A model generated the notes under the pieces. That model was not told where the DNA came from and did not search any database. It saw only the letters and a list, made by a program, of their open reading frames with translations. A stretch of DNA of 64,000 bases, from assembly GCF_032884065.1 (NCBI RefSeq), contig NC_088864.1, positions 24,257,486 through 24,321,485 of the forward strand, in the 5' to 3' direction. This document shows, in pieces, positions 61,353-64,000 of the stretch. A program made the position numbers and the translations under genes. The stretch is from Artemia franciscana. Lineage: Eukaryota > Arthropoda > Branchiopoda > Anostraca > Artemiidae. Every line of letters begins with the position of its first letter. Within the stretch, counting starts at the first letter, position 1.

Positions 61353-62589
61353 TCAGATGTCGATTTTCGACAGTGTTTCCTTTTTGCTGTCAGGGTATAA
61401 CTTTCGATAAGTTTGGACCACTTGTAGTAGAAACTACAACTGACTTTCGTCTTTGGTAATGTTTCCTATTAGTTCCTGAGCAAGAGCCACCCCCTTTTCG
61501 GCATGATCACTAACAACACTGATTGACGAAACTGTTTCTGCTGCATGGATGTAATCTTCTTGTTCCGCCCAATTGTCTGGGTCTATGTCAAGAAAATTAT
61601 GCAGCAGATCCATCGTGTGAAACAGGCCCATTGACTTTGCTGAAAAAAATGTTTCCAAGTTCTTTTCTTTGAATGTTTTGAAGTCCACGGGTATTTTCTT
61701 TGTATGTTCATTCACAGGCTGTTCTTCTTCAACGAGTTTTACTGCTTCCACCATTTGTTTCTTTGTGTTATAATCTATTACCTTGAAACTCGGCTTTCAA
61801 AGCGGCTGACTGTACGGACCGGTTTTTCATTCTCAATCGACGTATTGAGTTACGATTAAGAGCCAGATCAGTGATGTTATGTCCCAAACTTTTGGCAGTT
61901 TCACTAATGACGAAAATTGCTTTACGGTCAGACATTTTGGTTCTGTCTAATGTTGCTGCAAGTTGTGGAGTTATAACCACTTTTCAAACTCTCTGTCTTT
62001 TTTCTTGTGTTGGTCCTGCCTTGCAGCTCACAGTATCATCATCACAATTGTCTGTATCTTCTTCATCACTGCTAGATGACAATATCGTCTCCATTATTTT
62101 GCTGTCATTTTGTCCCTTTTCTCTTTCTTCACTGGTCTGTTATCTCACTAATGTCTTATTTAGCCTTTTTACAACTTGTTTCTCCTCTCCGGCTAATTTT
62201 TCATCCCCACCAACCATTGCTCCCTTTCTACCTTTTTCTCTTTGAGCCAGTAAAAACTGTTTATCTTCTGTTATTTTCATTATGTTCATGGCGTTTGCGT
62301 AAGCGATGTCAAAATGGTCGTCCAGCTTACAGAGAAACTCTGCTTCTCTTGATTGTTGTTTAACTGACTGCTTACCTTTATTCTTTTTCAATAAGTGCCA
62401 TTCTTCAAATAACTTCTCTAGTTTATTTCGACAATTCTGCACATCTCCAGTTGGAATCCTGGCTTTATACCAAGATGTAGCTATTTCTTTGATAGTTGAG
62501 GTCAAAGATTGTCGAATTGTTTCACCCTTTTCCTGGTGGTTATGTAGAAATAGACAGTGCCATACGTATGGATGGTAATTTACTTCCAT
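61353..62589 (-). pseudogene. Pseudogene of an uncharacterised conserved arthropod protein family
   Basis: Three blocks read in order. Block 1 (62589-62143; MEVNYHPYVWHC...) contains LFEEWHLLKKNK, DDHFDIAYANAMNIMKI and EDKQFLLAQREKGRKG. Block 2, same frame, has an acidic linker (ETILSSSSDEEDTDNCDDD), then TPQLAATLDRTKMSDRKAIF and LALNRNSIRRLRMKNR. Block 3 (61754-61353), another frame, has FFSAKSMGLFHTMDLLHNFL, VVSDHAEKGVALAQEL, ITKDESQL and, after a stop, FLLQVVQTYRKLYPDSKKET. I recognise this as a family with many copies in aphids and other arthropods, function unknown, perhaps transposon-linked. Premature stops: TAA (62140-62142), TGA (61984-61986), TAG (before FLLQVV). The central several hundred residues expected between blocks 2 and 3 are absent. 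A possible donor (CAAG/GTAATA) closes block 2, but only about 30 bases separate the blocks. Confidence 0.7.
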
Positions 62590-64000
62590 TTAGTTCAGTC
62601 ACAGTGCGGCCAAGAAGATAGACTCACGTCTGAGAACTACTTCTATAGTGGAACAATCATATTGGTAAACAGCATGTCAATGGCACATGAAAATATGTAA
62701 TTTAATATCAAAGATATCAATTGATTTTTTAAACACAGTTGAACTAGTCTTATATTATAAAATGAAAAGTATTCAACACATACCAGAATTCTGATGATAA
62801 GAGCTTTGTAAATACAGTATATAGATTAATAAAATGTAAAAACTGTTAATTAATTTTTGTAATTCAAAAAGCATGTATGCTATTGCAAAGAATATTAAAC
62901 TAATTTGAATTTCTTCAGTTAAATAAGTAAGACTGAACCAGGCTAATAATTATTGCTTATATTGGAAGATTAACATAAATTGTGTTTTTAAACAATATGC
63001 GATACCATTATATTTTGGTATTCAAAACATTAATGTCATTGAGCTACCCCTAAATATTCAAATATAAGGGTGAAATTTTGCATGGTGTTTTATTTCATGT
63101 ACCTGAACAGAATTAAGAGGTAAGAAGGGGATATTTTCAGACTTGAAAAATAAGCACCACCCTAAGGTTGCTAGCTACCGCTGTAGCCTGGATTTTAGAC
63201 AAGGCGAGTCTGATATTGTACGTCTTGTTTTAATCTGACACTATTTTTAGGAGTTATTGGCTATTGATTTCTTAGTATGGAACGTGATCGTCTCCAAGAA
63301 GCTCCTACTTTTAATTAATATTTCGGTTATTATGAGCTAGCGTTCATTCTTGATTATAAGTTAATTACAAAAGTTCGTAGATGTGACAAATTCCTGATCT
63401 TAATAACATATGCTACTACAGTGTTATAAAAAATGCAGAATTTTGTAGAAATTGATTAAATTAAAAAATAAAACATTGCAAAAGGCACTAAATGCGGCAA
63501 TTTCGTTTAAAATAAGCCATTGAACAGCTCTCTACGATGTTCAAGTGCCAAATTATCTGAAAAAAAAAAGATGCTGTCGATGCAGAATTACGTAGTTGAA
63601 GGAACTTATCTTGTTTTTCAATCCAATCGTTTAAGCCAAGGAACGATTAAGTACCAGGCAGGCAAATATTTTTTTATTAAGCAGCCTTTTTATGCATTAA
63701 CGCATTTAAGACAGTAACAAAAAATTTGGAATTTTAGCAATTGATTTACTTGGTTAATTTTTGCGTCATTTATTGGGAATCATAAGTAACAGCATAAGCA
63801 TCGTTCTGCAACTGCACATCGTTCACACTACCGCAAGGCAGCTGGAAATAGTAATTAAACGTTTTTCATATAATTTAGAATTTTTTCATGAGGAACAATA
63901 ATAAACAGAGTTGCTGCGCTTCTTCATATTCTATTCTTAGATTTATTTCAAGTCAAAACTGACTTGTTCAGTTAATGGAATTTCCCTTGCTCAGTCTAGG
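62590..64000. other. No further gene; dispersed repeat copy
   Basis: An in-frame TAA directly precedes the pseudogene ATG. A repeat copy lies at 63180-63650. The TyrRS KMSSS exon was looked for here and not found. Confidence 0.5.
63180..63650 (+). repeat. Dispersed repeat with GATGCTGTCGATGC box
   Basis: Has GCTAGCTACCGCTGTAGCCT, TTTTAATCTGACACTATTTT, AAAAAGATGCTGTCGATGCA and CTTATCTTGTTTTTCAATCC, as at 60240-60800 but with the blocks in a different order. Confidence 0.65.

Noticed and set aside
61871-62578. Plus-strand frames opposite the pseudogene
   Set aside because: The minus strand shows recognisable protein blocks; these are antisense shadows.
52000-64000. Next TyrRS exon with the KMSSS loop
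   Set aside because: Looked for on the plus strand; no sequence encoding KMSSS and its neighbours was found, so the gene is taken to continue beyond the window.

Overview
This is a window of nuclear DNA from an animal, almost certainly an arthropod. It is AT-rich, genes are split by long introns with GT/AG junctions, and most of the sequence is transposon debris. I see no operons, rRNA, tRNA or CRISPR. The repeat families and the triplet-tailed LINE look crustacean to me, perhaps brine shrimp (Artemia), but that is an impression and the window cannot prove it.

The one certain host gene is cytosolic tyrosyl-tRNA synthetase on the plus strand. Three phase-compatible exons (30994-31209, 37527-37824, 51838-51993) encode the N-terminal half of the Rossmann catalytic domain. 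The KMSSS loop and everything after it lie beyond 64000. A further exon at 28296-28541 encodes a GST-C-like domain of the eEF1B/AIMP3/CysRS type. It ends in phase 0, as the next exon begins, so the gene may make a GST-like/TyrRS fusion, which I do not know from any animal. The introns are about 2.5, 6.3, 14.0 and more than 12 kb.

Layout. 1-9 kb: a tandem-unit element (family A), a foldback element (family B), a dead LINE ending in (TAG)n, and a hairpin element. 9-24 kb: a possible membrane-protein exon (minus strand), a complete 853-bp hAT-like element with perfect TIRs and an 8-bp target duplication, a possible exon at 13.5 kb, a 317-bp tandem duplication, a third foldback copy, an RT fragment and a 1-kb inverted repeat. 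23-26.4 kb: a decayed minus-strand LINE. 26-28.2 kb: repeat units. 28.3-52 kb: the TyrRS gene, whose introns hold an inverted family A copy, a fourth LINE fragment and, from 40.3 to 49.4 kb, a 9-kb imperfect foldback carrying a 2.2-kb AGT triplet array (645 uninterrupted units). 52.5-54 kb: a Helitron-like element containing a family A copy. 58.8-59.8 kb: an intact intronless ankyrin-repeat gene on the minus strand. 61.4-62.6 kb: a minus-strand pseudogene of an uncharacterised arthropod family, with three premature stops and its core missing. If the TyrRS gene continues past 64 kb, both minus-strand loci lie inside its intron.
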